Shown here: positions 26,004-35,112 of the stretch, piece after piece
Numbering within the stretch: the first letter of the stretch is position 1
How the letters are laid out: each line of letters opens with the position of its first letter
Assembly: GCA_910584345.1 (NCBI GenBank)
Contig: CAJTZX010000002.1
Location: 1-64,000, forward strand
Direction: 5' to 3'
From: an uncultured Eubacterium sp.
GTDB lineage: Bacteria > Bacillota > Clostridia > Lachnospirales > Lachnospiraceae
DNA length: 64,000 nucleotides
The notes under the pieces: generated by a model
Seen by the model: the letters and a program-made list of their open reading frames with translations, nothing else
The model's database searches: none
Told to the model about the DNA's origin: nothing
Translations under genes and position numbers: made by a program

Positions 26004-26094
26004 TCTTAACCTCCATCTTACTGCAGTTAAATATCCTGCAGTACATTCCTTCCACTGCTTTTTATTAATTCTGCAATCATTCTAAAATAGAAAG

Positions 26095-26115
26095 GTTAAG
26101 AAACCTGTTAAGAAA
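26095..26115 (-). promoter_or_regulatory. Direct repeats, candidate response-regulator sites
   Basis: GTTAAGAAA occurs at 26095-26103 and 26107-26115, with weaker AAGAAA copies nearby, in the 147-base gap between the regulator and ATPase genes. Tandem repeats of about one helical turn suit an OmpR-type regulator. The gap also has the dyad ACTGCAG...CTGCAGT at about 26017-26039. Confidence 0.45.
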
Positions 26116-26150
26116 CTCATAAAGAAATGATTAAGATTTCTTAGAAACTG

Positions 26151-26840
26151 TTATGCACCAACTTCTCTGCCGTTTTCACGGACAGCCAGCTTAAATCCAA
26201 TCCCCCAGACTGCTTCGATAAAATCTTCACCGCTTGGCTCCCTCAGCTTTTTTCTCAGATTGCTGATATGCACATTCAGGGAATTGTCTGTACAATCCGG
26301 CGTATCTATACTGATACGATCCAAAATAACAGAACGCGTTACCACCTGCTCCGGATTTTGTATGAGAAGTTTTATAATAGCAAATTCCGTCTTTGTAATT
26401 TTAACGAGCTGTCCGCAAACCCTTAACTCATGCATCTGAATATCCAGTTCGATATCCTTCCAGCGAAAAACCTGTTTTGTTTCTTTGCGTTTTTGATTAC
26501 GGAACTGAACCGTAATCCGCGCCAGAAGCTCCTGTATGTCAAACGGCTTGGTCAAATAATCACACGCTCCCTGCAAGAGTAAATTTACTTTATCAGAGAC
26601 ATCCACTTTTGCGCTCACTACCATCACAGGTATATGGCTGATCTTTGCTAATACTTCTTCACCGGATAATCCCGGCAGCATCAGATCCAGCAGTATCAAA
26701 TCCGGCCTGTTTTTCTCCAGAAGCAATAACGCCTCCGTTCCTGAATATGCACGTAGTATACCATATCCTTCCTTTTTTAAAACTTTTTCCAGCATATCGC
26801 CGATATACATATCATCATCAATAATCGCAATTGTTTCCAT
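26151..26840 (-). CDS. OmpR/PhoB-type response regulator
   Basis: A 229-residue regulator: a receiver domain with IIDDD and the phospho-acceptor Asp in DLILLDLMLPG, the Lys in YLTKPF, and a C-terminal winged helix with TKTEFAIIKLL and SLNVHISNLRKKL. It is first in the gene order regulator, ATPase, permease, kinase, which is the layout of cell-envelope or lantibiotic stress modules in Clostridia. The likely targets are the GTTAAGAAA repeats in front of the ATPase gene. Confidence 0.93.
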   Translation of the reverse strand: METIAIIDDDMYIGDMLEKVLKKEGYGILRAYSGTEALLLLEKNRPDLILLDLMLPGLSGEEVLAKISHIPVMVVSAKVDVSDKVNLLLQGACDYLTKPFDIQELLARITVQFRNQKRKETKQVFRWKDIELDIQMHELRVCGQLVKITKTEFAIIKLLIQNPEQVVTRSVILDRISIDTPDCTDNSLNVHISNLRKKLREPSGEDFIEAVWGIGFKLAVRENGREVGA

Positions 26841-26939
26841 ATATATTCCTTTTTTAATTTAATCGCTATTTTATTATAACAGCCGAAACATATGTTTTTA
26901 TTTGTTTTCGCTGCAATTACTATTCTATTGCTACCATCC

Positions 26940-29900
26940 TTATTCTATCGTTACAACGCTGTTTATCCTGCCATCTTTCTCCCTTTGTTTTGTAATGACC
27001 AGCTTTTGATCGATTTGTTCTTTCAGTTCTGAAACATGGGAAATAACACCGACAAGACGATTTCCTTCTGTCAGATGTATGAGCGCTTTCATAGCCTGAC
27101 TCAGCGCTTCTTCATCCAGTGATCCAAATCCTTCATCTACAAACATGGAATCCATCTGAATTCCTCCCGCATAAGACTGGATTTCATCAGACAGCCCCAG
27201 CGCAAGTGACAGGGATGCCTCAAAGGTTTCTCCTCCGGACAAAGTTTTCACACTGCGCTCTGTTGCATTATAATGATCGATCACACAAAGCTCCAGCCCT
27301 GCCTTTCCTTTTAAGTTACTGCTGCCTTCTGCCCGCTTTAATTCATACTGTCCGCTGCTCATCGTAAGCAAGCGGCGGTTTGCACGTATCAAAATACGGT
27401 CAAAATATGCCATTTGTACATATGTCTCCAGCTCAATCTTTGGCTTTCCGCTTAGCATACCATTCGCTGTATCGGATAATGCCCGCATCCAAATATACTT
27501 TTTTTCTACGGTAACAATATCCTCTTGCTTTTCCTTTACTTTGTTATAGATATCATAATTTACAGAAAACGCATGTTTGATCTGGTCTCTCTTTTTTCTT
27601 AAATCTGCCTTTTTCTGCAAGAGCTGCTCTTTCCTCTCTAACACAGTCTCCATGGATAACTTTCCTGCTTCCCCGGCATCATTCAACTGGCTGTGCAGTA
27701 CCTCGATGGCTGATAAAATCCGTTCTATTTTCGTTCTGTAGTCCGTATATTCTTTTTGCGCCTGATGCAAATGATCTTCCAGTCCCTTCTTTTGTTCGCA
27801 AAGTGTTCGGATTTTTTCTTCTGCCTGTTCTTTTTGTTCCGTTCCCAACTGCTGGCATAAATCTTCTATTTTTTCTGTTCTGGCCTGATTCTGTGTTTTT
27901 TGCCGCTCCAACATAATCTCCGAAGCTTGAATTTCTTTGATAAGCTGACGCAGCGCCGTTTGTTTTTCTGAAATTTCTGTTTCCAGCTTTTGCTTCCTTA
28001 TGAGCTTTTCTTGATTATGCCTGATCTCATCAGATATCAATTGCAGCTGATTTTCTAAATACTGTTCAAGAAAAACCGCTGCCTCAAGTAACTGATCTTC
28101 GAGTGGCGTTTCCAATGTTATACCCTCAAGCATCTTCTGAAACGTCTCTTCTTTTGGTTCATACGCATGCAGGCTTTCAAACAGCTGCTTTTTCTTTTCA
28201 CTTCTTCTGTTTTTAATGACTTCCAATTCTTTTTCCAGATCCAGCAGCAGCTCTTTAATAAGCAAAAGCTCTTCTTCTTTTTTCTGCCGTTGCTCTTCCA
28301 GTAGCCGACATTTCTGAATTTCTTCCGTTCTGTTTTCTATATAAATCTTTAGCTTGTGTCTGCCTGCTTGTATACCGTCACCCCAAGCCTCTGGTTCTGT
28401 TTTTGTACGTATTTTCAGATCATCGGAAGGCAAACATAAGAATTTTTCCGCATCCGCTAAAATCTCCTCTGTTTTTTGGATTTCTCTGGAAACTTGTTTT
28501 TGCAAAGTTCTCTCCTGTCCGCTTAAGTCTGCCAGATATTCCTGCTTTTCGCTGATCTGCTGTTGCAATGTCTGCTGTTGCAATTCCTCTTTTTCGGCTT
28601 CTTGTTCCAGTTTTTTCAGTCTTTTTTTATCCGCCTGCGCTTGCTGCAGTTGTTGTTCACACTCATCTGCGATCTGCTGCAGATAAGCTTCGGCTTTATT
28701 GATATCTTCAGCCAAATGCTGCGGCAATTGGAGCTGTTTCTTACTATCATCAAATTGTCTGCGCTTTTCTTCCAACTGGCCATTTGCTGCTGCCAGTTCT
28801 TTGTTTTTTTGCTGTAACAGCTGATCTAATTCCGCTTGTTCTGTCTCTAAGTCTTTTATGAAACTATCCAGTTCTTCTTTCCGTTTTTTCTCTTTTTGTA
28901 CTTTTTTCTCTTTCGTATTTAAGTCTTTTTCTTTCCGCTTTCGCTGCTGCTCGTTTTGTGCTAGCATTTCATCCATATCTTTTTGCATAACATTGATACC
29001 AAACAAAAGCTTTGCCAAATCATCCGCAGCCTGTCTTTGTTCCGCCAATCGTTCTGCCAAATGTCCTGTCTGTACACTGAGACGTTCTGTTTTCGCAGCG
29101 GCGGCATCCAATTGCTGCTTTTCGCGCTCCAATTCCTCTTTTTCCGGTACCGTATCCGGTACTTCTGCCAGCTGCGGATGATGAACCGAACCACAGACCG
29201 GACAAATATCTCCTTCTTTTAACCCACGTGCCAGCAGTCCTGCCTGTGCATCAAGAAACCGCTGCTCCAACTGCTGATAATGATAAGATGCCTGCTCTTT
29301 TTCTTTTACAGCTGCAAGATATTCTTCCTGTGACAATTTCAGCTCTTCCTCGCGCATTCTGAGTCTGTCTATCTCCTGAGCCAGTTGTTTCTGCGTTTTT
29401 TTTCGTTCCGCCAATTCTTTTTTCTGCTGCTCCAGCTCTAATATCCGAGCATCTGTATCTTTGAGCATTTCCCATTCTTTTTGCCATATACTCCGCTGCT
29501 TTTGACGCTCCTCAAACTGTTGCCGCACCTTTTCAAACGCGCTTTGACGCTGTTCCAGTTCTTTGTTTAACGCTGTCATGCGCTGCCTCTGCTCCAGAAA
29601 CAAATGCAGATTGTCAAACGCCTCTTTCGCTCTGTGCGAAGCCAATATTTCTAATTCATTTGCATTCTTTAACTGCTCCAGCTCTGCCCTTCGTTTTTCT
29701 CCTGCCGCAGCAATCCCTTCTTCCTGGGCTTTCCATTCTTTACATGCTGCTTTTGTCTGTTTGATTTCATCCGCAATATGTTTTTGCTCTTCGGTTTCCT
29801 GTTTTAAGAGACTCTTCTGTTCGTCTAGTTTTTGCAAAAGCTCTTTTGCCGAAACGCAAAGACGTTCACAGTCTGACCATTGATCTATCTGCATCTTTAT

Positions 29901-31241
29901 CTGTTTGATCTGATGTACTGTTTCTGCTTCCTTTTTACTTTCCTTAGATAACCGCTCCTGCGTGATGCATTCTGTTTCTATTTCCTGCTGCAGCTGCGCC
30001 TTTTGTCGGTAAATTTGATCTTTCCTGCGCTTTTTATCATCTTTTTGATGTTCCAGACGTTCTTTTTCCTCTCCTGACGATGCCAGATTTTTTAATTCTC
30101 CTTCTTCTGCTTCGATCATCTGTTCCAGCTGTTGTCTGCGCGCCTGCATCGTTTGGCATCGCTGATGTTCTATTTCAAACTGCTGCAGTTGATCGTGCTG
30201 AATATCTTTTTCCTGCTGCAGTTGTTCAAATAAAATAAGATGATCTTGTTGTTCCTTGATTTGAAGCGCAAGCGCCCCACATTGCTGTGCACCCTGCTCC
30301 GCTTTCTGCAAGCGTTCTTTTGCTGTTTCAAGCTCTGGCTGTTCTTTCGCTAACAGCTGCTCATTTGCTGACAGCTTTTCCCGTTGTTCTTTAATTTTAT
30401 GAATATTTCCAAGGAGCTGGTCTTCTTTTTGCATCTGAGTTTCCAGTTGTTCCGTCTGCGCATCCAGCTCTTTAAGCTCTGTCTCATCTTCTGTACAGAT
30501 CTGTTTGAGCACCTCCAACCCCTCTGCAACCCTGCCATCAAATTTTCCTTTGAGAAGTTCCCGCATTTTTTCTGCTGCCAGAGATTCGCCCGTACAAAGA
30601 ATACTGTCCATATATTGATGCATACTACGTTTTAATTCTTCATATACCCGCCATTGGACTTTTTCCGCAGATTTTAACTGATCCTGCAGCCTTTGATAAA
30701 TACCGGTCTTAAAAATCTGGCGGAAAACGCCAATCCGCTCTTCCGTTGCAGCAAGCAGCAGCTTTTGGAAATCCCCCTGCGCAATCATTGCAATCTGCGT
30801 AAACTGCTTGCGATCCAGCCCGATTAGCTCTGTTACTGCACGTGTAACTTCTTTCGCCTTCGTAACCGGCTCTCTCTCATCCGGGTAAATCAGCTCCGCT
30901 TCTGCTCTTTGGAGCGTATAGCCTTTCCCCCGCCCTTTTGGCCGCATATACTCAGGATTCCGTTTTACTGTATACCGTTTTCCCCGATAATCAAATGTAA
31001 ATATTACAAATGTTGGTACATCTTCTGCTGCATATTTACTGCGGAACATATCTGCCCTGCGTACATCACCGCTGGCTTCTCCGTACAGTGCAAACGCGAT
31101 AGCATCAAAAATTGTCGTCTTTCCCGCTCCGGTATCACCTGTAATCAAATACAATCCCTGTCCGCCAAATCGTTCAAAATCAATCTCCGTCTCATTTGCA
31201 TATGGGCCAAAAGCGCTCATTCTAAGTTTTACAGGTTTCAT
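26940..31241 (-). CDS. sbcC: Nuclease SbcCD subunit C (SMC-like ATPase)
   Basis: A 1433-residue SMC-type ATPase, long for the family. The N-terminal head has LITGDTGAGKTTIFDAIAF. Two very long coiled coils flank the zinc hook CPVC (GDICPVCGSVHHP) near residue 680. The C-terminal head has LSGGETFEASLSLALG and MFVDEGFGSLD. With SbcD it forms the SbcCD/Mre11-Rad50 complex that cuts DNA hairpins and protein-blocked ends. Start at MKPVKLRM is chosen because AAAAGGAG precedes it. The SbcD stop at 31280 lies 38 bases upstream, so they form one operon. Confidence 0.95.
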   Translation of the reverse strand: MKPVKLRMSAFGPYANETEIDFERFGGQGLYLITGDTGAGKTTIFDAIAFALYGEASGDVRRADMFRSKYAAEDVPTFVIFTFDYRGKRYTVKRNPEYMRPKGRGKGYTLQRAEAELIYPDEREPVTKAKEVTRAVTELIGLDRKQFTQIAMIAQGDFQKLLLAATEERIGVFRQIFKTGIYQRLQDQLKSAEKVQWRVYEELKRSMHQYMDSILCTGESLAAEKMRELLKGKFDGRVAEGLEVLKQICTEDETELKELDAQTEQLETQMQKEDQLLGNIHKIKEQREKLSANEQLLAKEQPELETAKERLQKAEQGAQQCGALALQIKEQQDHLILFEQLQQEKDIQHDQLQQFEIEHQRCQTMQARRQQLEQMIEAEEGELKNLASSGEEKERLEHQKDDKKRRKDQIYRQKAQLQQEIETECITQERLSKESKKEAETVHQIKQIKMQIDQWSDCERLCVSAKELLQKLDEQKSLLKQETEEQKHIADEIKQTKAACKEWKAQEEGIAAAGEKRRAELEQLKNANELEILASHRAKEAFDNLHLFLEQRQRMTALNKELEQRQSAFEKVRQQFEERQKQRSIWQKEWEMLKDTDARILELEQQKKELAERKKTQKQLAQEIDRLRMREEELKLSQEEYLAAVKEKEQASYHYQQLEQRFLDAQAGLLARGLKEGDICPVCGSVHHPQLAEVPDTVPEKEELEREKQQLDAAAAKTERLSVQTGHLAERLAEQRQAADDLAKLLFGINVMQKDMDEMLAQNEQQRKRKEKDLNTKEKKVQKEKKRKEELDSFIKDLETEQAELDQLLQQKNKELAAANGQLEEKRRQFDDSKKQLQLPQHLAEDINKAEAYLQQIADECEQQLQQAQADKKRLKKLEQEAEKEELQQQTLQQQISEKQEYLADLSGQERTLQKQVSREIQKTEEILADAEKFLCLPSDDLKIRTKTEPEAWGDGIQAGRHKLKIYIENRTEEIQKCRLLEEQRQKKEEELLLIKELLLDLEKELEVIKNRRSEKKKQLFESLHAYEPKEETFQKMLEGITLETPLEDQLLEAAVFLEQYLENQLQLISDEIRHNQEKLIRKQKLETEISEKQTALRQLIKEIQASEIMLERQKTQNQARTEKIEDLCQQLGTEQKEQAEEKIRTLCEQKKGLEDHLHQAQKEYTDYRTKIERILSAIEVLHSQLNDAGEAGKLSMETVLERKEQLLQKKADLRKKRDQIKHAFSVNYDIYNKVKEKQEDIVTVEKKYIWMRALSDTANGMLSGKPKIELETYVQMAYFDRILIRANRRLLTMSSGQYELKRAEGSSNLKGKAGLELCVIDHYNATERSVKTLSGGETFEASLSLALGLSDEIQSYAGGIQMDSMFVDEGFGSLDEEALSQAMKALIHLTEGNRLVGVISHVSELKEQIDQKLVITKQREKDGRINSVVTIE

Positions 31242-31279
31242 ATTTTTCTCCTTTTCAATGCTCCCGTTCAGGAAGAACA

Positions 31280-32440
31280 TTACCGATTCTCTTCAATAAG
31301 CTTTCTGATAAATGCTGCCTGTTCCTGACTCATTGGCTGATTATTCTGCAGTTCATAAAATTCCTCAAACAATTCCAGTTCCGTTTTCCGCTGCGTATGC
31401 TCAGATACCTCAATCATTTGGTTTTGTTTCGTACGGCTGTTATCATAAACAAGCTGCATTAAATTCGGATAGATCACGCGCAGCTTTTGCAAGGCATCCG
31501 GTACATCTTCCTCATCCGTCAGAGTAATCTGTACATAATCATGCGTGTCTGTCCCTTCATAAAAAGAACGGGCGGTAACTTCTAAATAAGTCCCCCGTAT
31601 TTTCCGCATATCATGAAGCGGCTTTAACGGTATCGTACGAAGCAATACCTGTCCCTTTTTGACAAACTCCACGAAAACGACAGACTTCTCCTGTGCCGCT
31701 TCCGAAAATGAATATTTTAACGGTGTTCCACAATAGCGCACCGTCTCGTGTTTTACAGACTGTGGACTATGAATATGGCCAAGGGCAACATAATCAAATG
31801 CATCAAAAACCTCTGCATCCACATTGTCAATCCCTCCGACTGAAATATCTTCTGAATCACATCGGCCTGCACCTGTCACAAACTGATGGGAAACAAGAAT
31901 ATTTCGTTTTTCTTTATCAATATCCATCCGTTCAATCGCCATTCTGACCGCATCATGATAGGATTCCGGCATCTTCGTATCTGCTTCTTTTTCTGATTCT
32001 TTTTCCAATTCTTTTTCCAATACATGCCGCATCACTGCAGGCTTTAGAAACGGCAGCAAATAAATATACAATTCTCCGTATTCGTCAGTTACCGTTATTT
32101 TCGTGCTTGTTCCATCATAGACCGGAGATACATATACATCTCTGCTGCTCATCAGCTGTGCTCCGAACGCAATCCGCTCAGGTGAATCATGGTTGCCGCT
32201 TATGGCAAATACCTTTATCTTTTGATCCGCAAGCTTTGTTAAAAACAGATCAAATACTTTTACTGCTTCTGCGGATGGAACTGGCTTATCGTAAATATCT
32301 CCCGCTATCAAAATACCGTCTACTTGTTCTGTTTTGGCAATCTCCAATATTTCTTTTAATATATATCTCTGATCTTCGATCATCGAAAATTCATTCAGGC
32401 GCTTTCCAATATGAAGATCTGATATGTGAAGAAATTTCAT
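31280..32440 (-). CDS. sbcD: Nuclease SbcCD subunit D (Mre11-like)
   Basis: A 386-residue metallophosphoesterase nuclease. Metal-binding motifs are in order: ISDLHIGKRL, AGDIYDKP, ISGNHDSPER, VSHQFV and ALGHIHSPQ. It is the nuclease partner of SbcC downstream. A promoter (TGTCAT/ATTTTA on the plus strand) lies at 32489-32517. The complex may matter here because several long palindromes are present in the window, which SbcCD would recognise if they extrude. Confidence 0.95.
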   Translation of the reverse strand: MKFLHISDLHIGKRLNEFSMIEDQRYILKEILEIAKTEQVDGILIAGDIYDKPVPSAEAVKVFDLFLTKLADQKIKVFAISGNHDSPERIAFGAQLMSSRDVYVSPVYDGTSTKITVTDEYGELYIYLLPFLKPAVMRHVLEKELEKESEKEADTKMPESYHDAVRMAIERMDIDKEKRNILVSHQFVTGAGRCDSEDISVGGIDNVDAEVFDAFDYVALGHIHSPQSVKHETVRYCGTPLKYSFSEAAQEKSVVFVEFVKKGQVLLRTIPLKPLHDMRKIRGTYLEVTARSFYEGTDTHDYVQITLTDEEDVPDALQKLRVIYPNLMQLVYDNSRTKQNQMIEVSEHTQRKTELELFEEFYELQNNQPMSQEQAAFIRKLIEENR

Positions 32441-32488
32441 GTATGTCCTCTCTTTTCTATTCTTGATCCCCTTTGCATCTTTAGAATG

Positions 32489-32517
32489 ATTTTATCACAG
32501 AAGCAATTGGATGTCAT
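32489..32517 (-). promoter_or_regulatory. Promoter of sbcDC
   Basis: On the minus strand ATGACA (32512-32517) and TAAAAT (32489-32494) are 17 bases apart, each one mismatch from consensus, about 45 bases ahead of the sbcD ATG. Confidence 0.65.
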
Positions 32518-32546
32518 TCCTTTATCCACAAAATATTATCAATTTA

Positions 32547-32585
32547 TTGCCATATTACATCTGTTTTATGATATAATAACAGATG
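32547..32585 (+). promoter_or_regulatory. Promoter of the sodium symporter with dyad over -10
   Basis: TTGCCA (32547-32552) and a consensus TATAAT (32572-32577) are 19 bases apart, longer than ideal. CATCTGTT and AACAGATG flank the -10 box, making a possible operator. Confidence 0.5.
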
Positions 32586-32679
32586 CGTGTTTCAACATGC
32601 ATACCAGAATAAGGAACTGCCAGCAAATGATCGTCACAACTTGCTGATAATTCCTAAATATAAGAAAAGGAGACTCTAC

Positions 32680-34044
32680 ATGGAAAGAGAAAAATTAGGC
32701 TCGCGTATGGGATTTATTTTGTTGTCTGCAGGCTGTGCGATTGGCATCGGCAATGTATGGCGCTTTCCCTATATTGCAGGCGTATATGGCGGAGGCGCTT
32801 TCGTACTGTTTTACCTGTTTTTCCTCGTGATTATGGGCATTCCGGTTATGACGATGGAATTTGCCGTAGGACGCGCCAGCCGTAAAAGCATTATCCGCAG
32901 CTTTGAAACACTGGAAAAACCGGGACAAAAATGGCACCTGCATGGATATCTTGGTATGGCAGGCAATTACCTGCTGATGATGTTTTATACTACCGTAACC
33001 GGATGGATGCTGTATTATTTTTACCAAATGCTGACCGGAAGATTTGAGGGAAAAGACACCGATCAGGTCGGCCAGATGTTTTCGGATATGCTCTCCAGCC
33101 CACAGATTTTAACAGGAGCTATGATCCTCGTCGTCACTGCCGGAATATTTATCTGTTCGATCGGTCTGCAAAAAGGTGTGGAACGGATTACAAAGATTAT
33201 GATGAGCCTGCTGCTCGGCATTATTATCATACTGGCGATACACAGCTGCCTGTTAGAAGGCGGTGCAGAAGGATTAAAATTTTACCTGCTTCCTGATTTT
33301 GGAAAGATGAAAGAAGCCGGAGTCTGGGAAACCATTACTGCAGCGATGAATCAGGCGTTTTTTACGCTTAGTCTCGGCATCGGCTCCATGGGCATCTTTG
33401 GAAGCTACATTGACAAAAAACGCAGCCTGTTAGGCGAATCCGTCAATATTGGGGTTTTAGATACGTTTGTTGCCTTCGTATCCGGCCTCATTATTTTTCC
33501 TGCCTGCTTTGCATTTGGCATCAGTCCGGATCAGGGACCAAAACTGATCTTTGTCACTCTGCCAAATATTTTCAACAGTATGACCGGCGGACGGCTTTGG
33601 GGCACGCTCTTTTTTGTCTTTATGTCATTTGCCGCATTTTCAACAATATTAGCTGTTTTTGAAAATATTATTTCCTGTGGTATGGATTTATTTCATTGGA
33701 CGAGAAAAAAATCATGTATGATAAACCTTGCAGCGCTGATTGTACTGTCCCTGCCCTGTGCGCTGGGCTTTAATCTGCTCTCCTCGTTCCAGCCGCTTGG
33801 CGAAGGAAGCACTGTATTAGATCTGGAAGATTTTCTGGTGAGCAATGTCATACTGCCAATTGGAGCTTTGTGCTACCTATTGTTTTGCGTATCCCGATTT
33901 GGCTGGGGCTTTGATGCATATTTAAAAGAAACAAATACAGGTGAAGGTCTGAAACTGCCGCGCCAGATACGGGTTTATGTCACATATATTCTGCCTGTGC
34001 TGTTATTCTTTTTAATTGTAAAAGGACTGATTGACCGCTTTTAA
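32680..34044 (+). CDS. Sodium-dependent transporter (NSS family)
   Basis: A 454-residue membrane protein with about 11-12 helices of the neurotransmitter:sodium symporter family. The helix 1 signature GCAIGIGNVWRFPYIAGVYGGGA is clear, as is the helix 6-8 region with FFTLSLGIGSMGIFGSY. It probably imports an amino acid with sodium; which one cannot be read from sequence. The ATG at 32680 is preferred (AAAAGGAGACTCTAC upstream); the frame is open for 31 further codons that look noncoding. It is divergent from sbcDC and monocistronic. Confidence 0.93.
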   Translation: MEREKLGSRMGFILLSAGCAIGIGNVWRFPYIAGVYGGGAFVLFYLFFLVIMGIPVMTMEFAVGRASRKSIIRSFETLEKPGQKWHLHGYLGMAGNYLLMMFYTTVTGWMLYYFYQMLTGRFEGKDTDQVGQMFSDMLSSPQILTGAMILVVTAGIFICSIGLQKGVERITKIMMSLLLGIIIILAIHSCLLEGGAEGLKFYLLPDFGKMKEAGVWETITAAMNQAFFTLSLGIGSMGIFGSYIDKKRSLLGESVNIGVLDTFVAFVSGLIIFPACFAFGISPDQGPKLIFVTLPNIFNSMTGGRLWGTLFFVFMSFAAFSTILAVFENIISCGMDLFHWTRKKSCMINLAALIVLSLPCALGFNLLSSFQPLGEGSTVLDLEDFLVSNVILPIGALCYLLFCVSRFGWGFDAYLKETNTGEGLKLPRQIRVYVTYILPVLLFFLIVKGLIDRF

Positions 34045-34211
34045 CATAAAATATTACATTTTAAAATAACATTTCCAAACTTCCTTTCAACGAAACTATT
34101 TTTTACGTTAAACTACTTTTACAATATACTAAAAATATATTTACAAATTGTCCATTATATGTTAGAATTATTGAACTGGAGGCGAACAAAATTGTAAAAG
34201 GAGGAGGCTCT

Positions 34212-34424
34212 ATGGTGAATCAGTTTCAACCATATGGATTTGACGAAAATGCGCTTCGTGAAATGGAAAATTTTAAAAGAAATTTTTTGTCAAATCAATA
34301 TAAAAAAGATAAGTCTGAAAATAAAGGACCTAATTATAAAGAAAAAGTTTTATTAGATGATCAGAAAATATTTGAAAAGTTTTTAAATGATACTGATTCA
34401 CAAGACTTTTTAGACTTAGAATAA
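34212..34424 (+). CDS. Small hydrophilic protein, unknown
   Basis: A 70-residue charged protein, MVNQFQPYGFDENAL at the start and acidic at the end (DSQDFLDLE). I do not recognise it. It has an excellent ribosome site (AGGAGGAGG) and its own terminator, so it is very likely expressed. It stands before the RelA/SpoT unit but is separated by a terminator and 110 bases. Composition suggests a partly disordered cytosolic protein. Confidence 0.75.
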   Translation: MVNQFQPYGFDENALREMENFKRNFLSNQYKKDKSENKGPNYKEKVLLDDQKIFEKFLNDTDSQDFLDLE

Positions 34425-34428
34425 TCAT

Positions 34429-34458
34429 ATGAGTCTGACAATCGTCAGACTCATTTTT
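34429..34458 (+). terminator. Rho-independent terminator
   Basis: ATGAGTCTGAC and GTCAGACTCAT form a perfect 11-base stem with a four-base loop, followed by TTTT, five bases after the stop codon of the small gene. Confidence 0.85.
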
Positions 34459-34569
34459 GCCTGGCACTCTCGAAGAAAAATCCAGCGTAACTTTATCAGA
34501 TTATTTCTTTACAGTTCCTTACTTTACGATAATGTACATATTTACAATTATTATTGGGAGAATATCTAA

Positions 34570-35112
34570 ATGAACACAAAGGAAAACCAACGTTACGAAA
34601 TAGAATACGCTTACATTTTAGAACATTATACCATTGAAGCTTTGCAAGAACGCTTTGGAGTATGGTATTCAGAAGCCCAAAAATTTATCCAGAAAAAAGG
34701 ATTAAACGAATACGCAACAATTAATTCCAGACGTTTAGGTTATGCCGTCTGCGACTATTTTGCAGATATGATAAGAATGAAAGAATTTCATGGAATAGAC
34801 CATGCTAATTTGAACAAAGTCTATGCTTACAGCAGCTATTGGTTCTTACGGCGCCAGCCAATACAGTTAGTGTCAAATGTTGAAAAAGACACTGATCTTT
34901 ATATCAATGAACTTTTTATCGTTAACAACTTAATCGCTAAACTAAAAGGACATTGTACGCATCAGGAAATTATTCAAAAGCAAGCTTTGTTAGAAATGGC
35001 TCATTTATGGTTTTATAATTTTAAATTCAGAATTTTTACTGCTCAATCATTAGAAGTTGCGATTTGCAGCTTTTTTGCTGCAAACGGTAACAGGAGTACG
35101 ATGAAAATATGA
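34570..35112 (+). CDS. Unknown protein paired with a RelA/SpoT-type synthetase
   Basis: A 180-residue soluble protein that I do not recognise. The start (EYAYILEHYTIEALQERFGV, then SEAQKFIQKKGL) suggests a small N-terminal helix-turn-helix. The rest is helical and aromatic-rich (SSYWFLRRQPIQ, HLWFYNFKFRIF). It ends in MKI with its stop overlapping the next gene as ATGA. The compact two-gene layout, first gene unknown and second a RelA-type synthetase, is that of toxin-antitoxin pairs such as toxSAS. Whether this one neutralises its partner is inference. Confidence 0.7.
   Translation: MNTKENQRYEIEYAYILEHYTIEALQERFGVWYSEAQKFIQKKGLNEYATINSRRLGYAVCDYFADMIRMKEFHGIDHANLNKVYAYSSYWFLRRQPIQLVSNVEKDTDLYINELFIVNNLIAKLKGHCTHQEIIQKQALLEMAHLWFYNFKFRIFTAQSLEVAICSFFAANGNRSTMKI

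Noticed and set aside
28354..29222. Several open frames of about 80-110 codons opposite sbcC
   Set aside because: They mirror the Gln/Glu/Leu-rich coiled coil of SbcC and have Ser/Cys/Phe-rich low-complexity composition.
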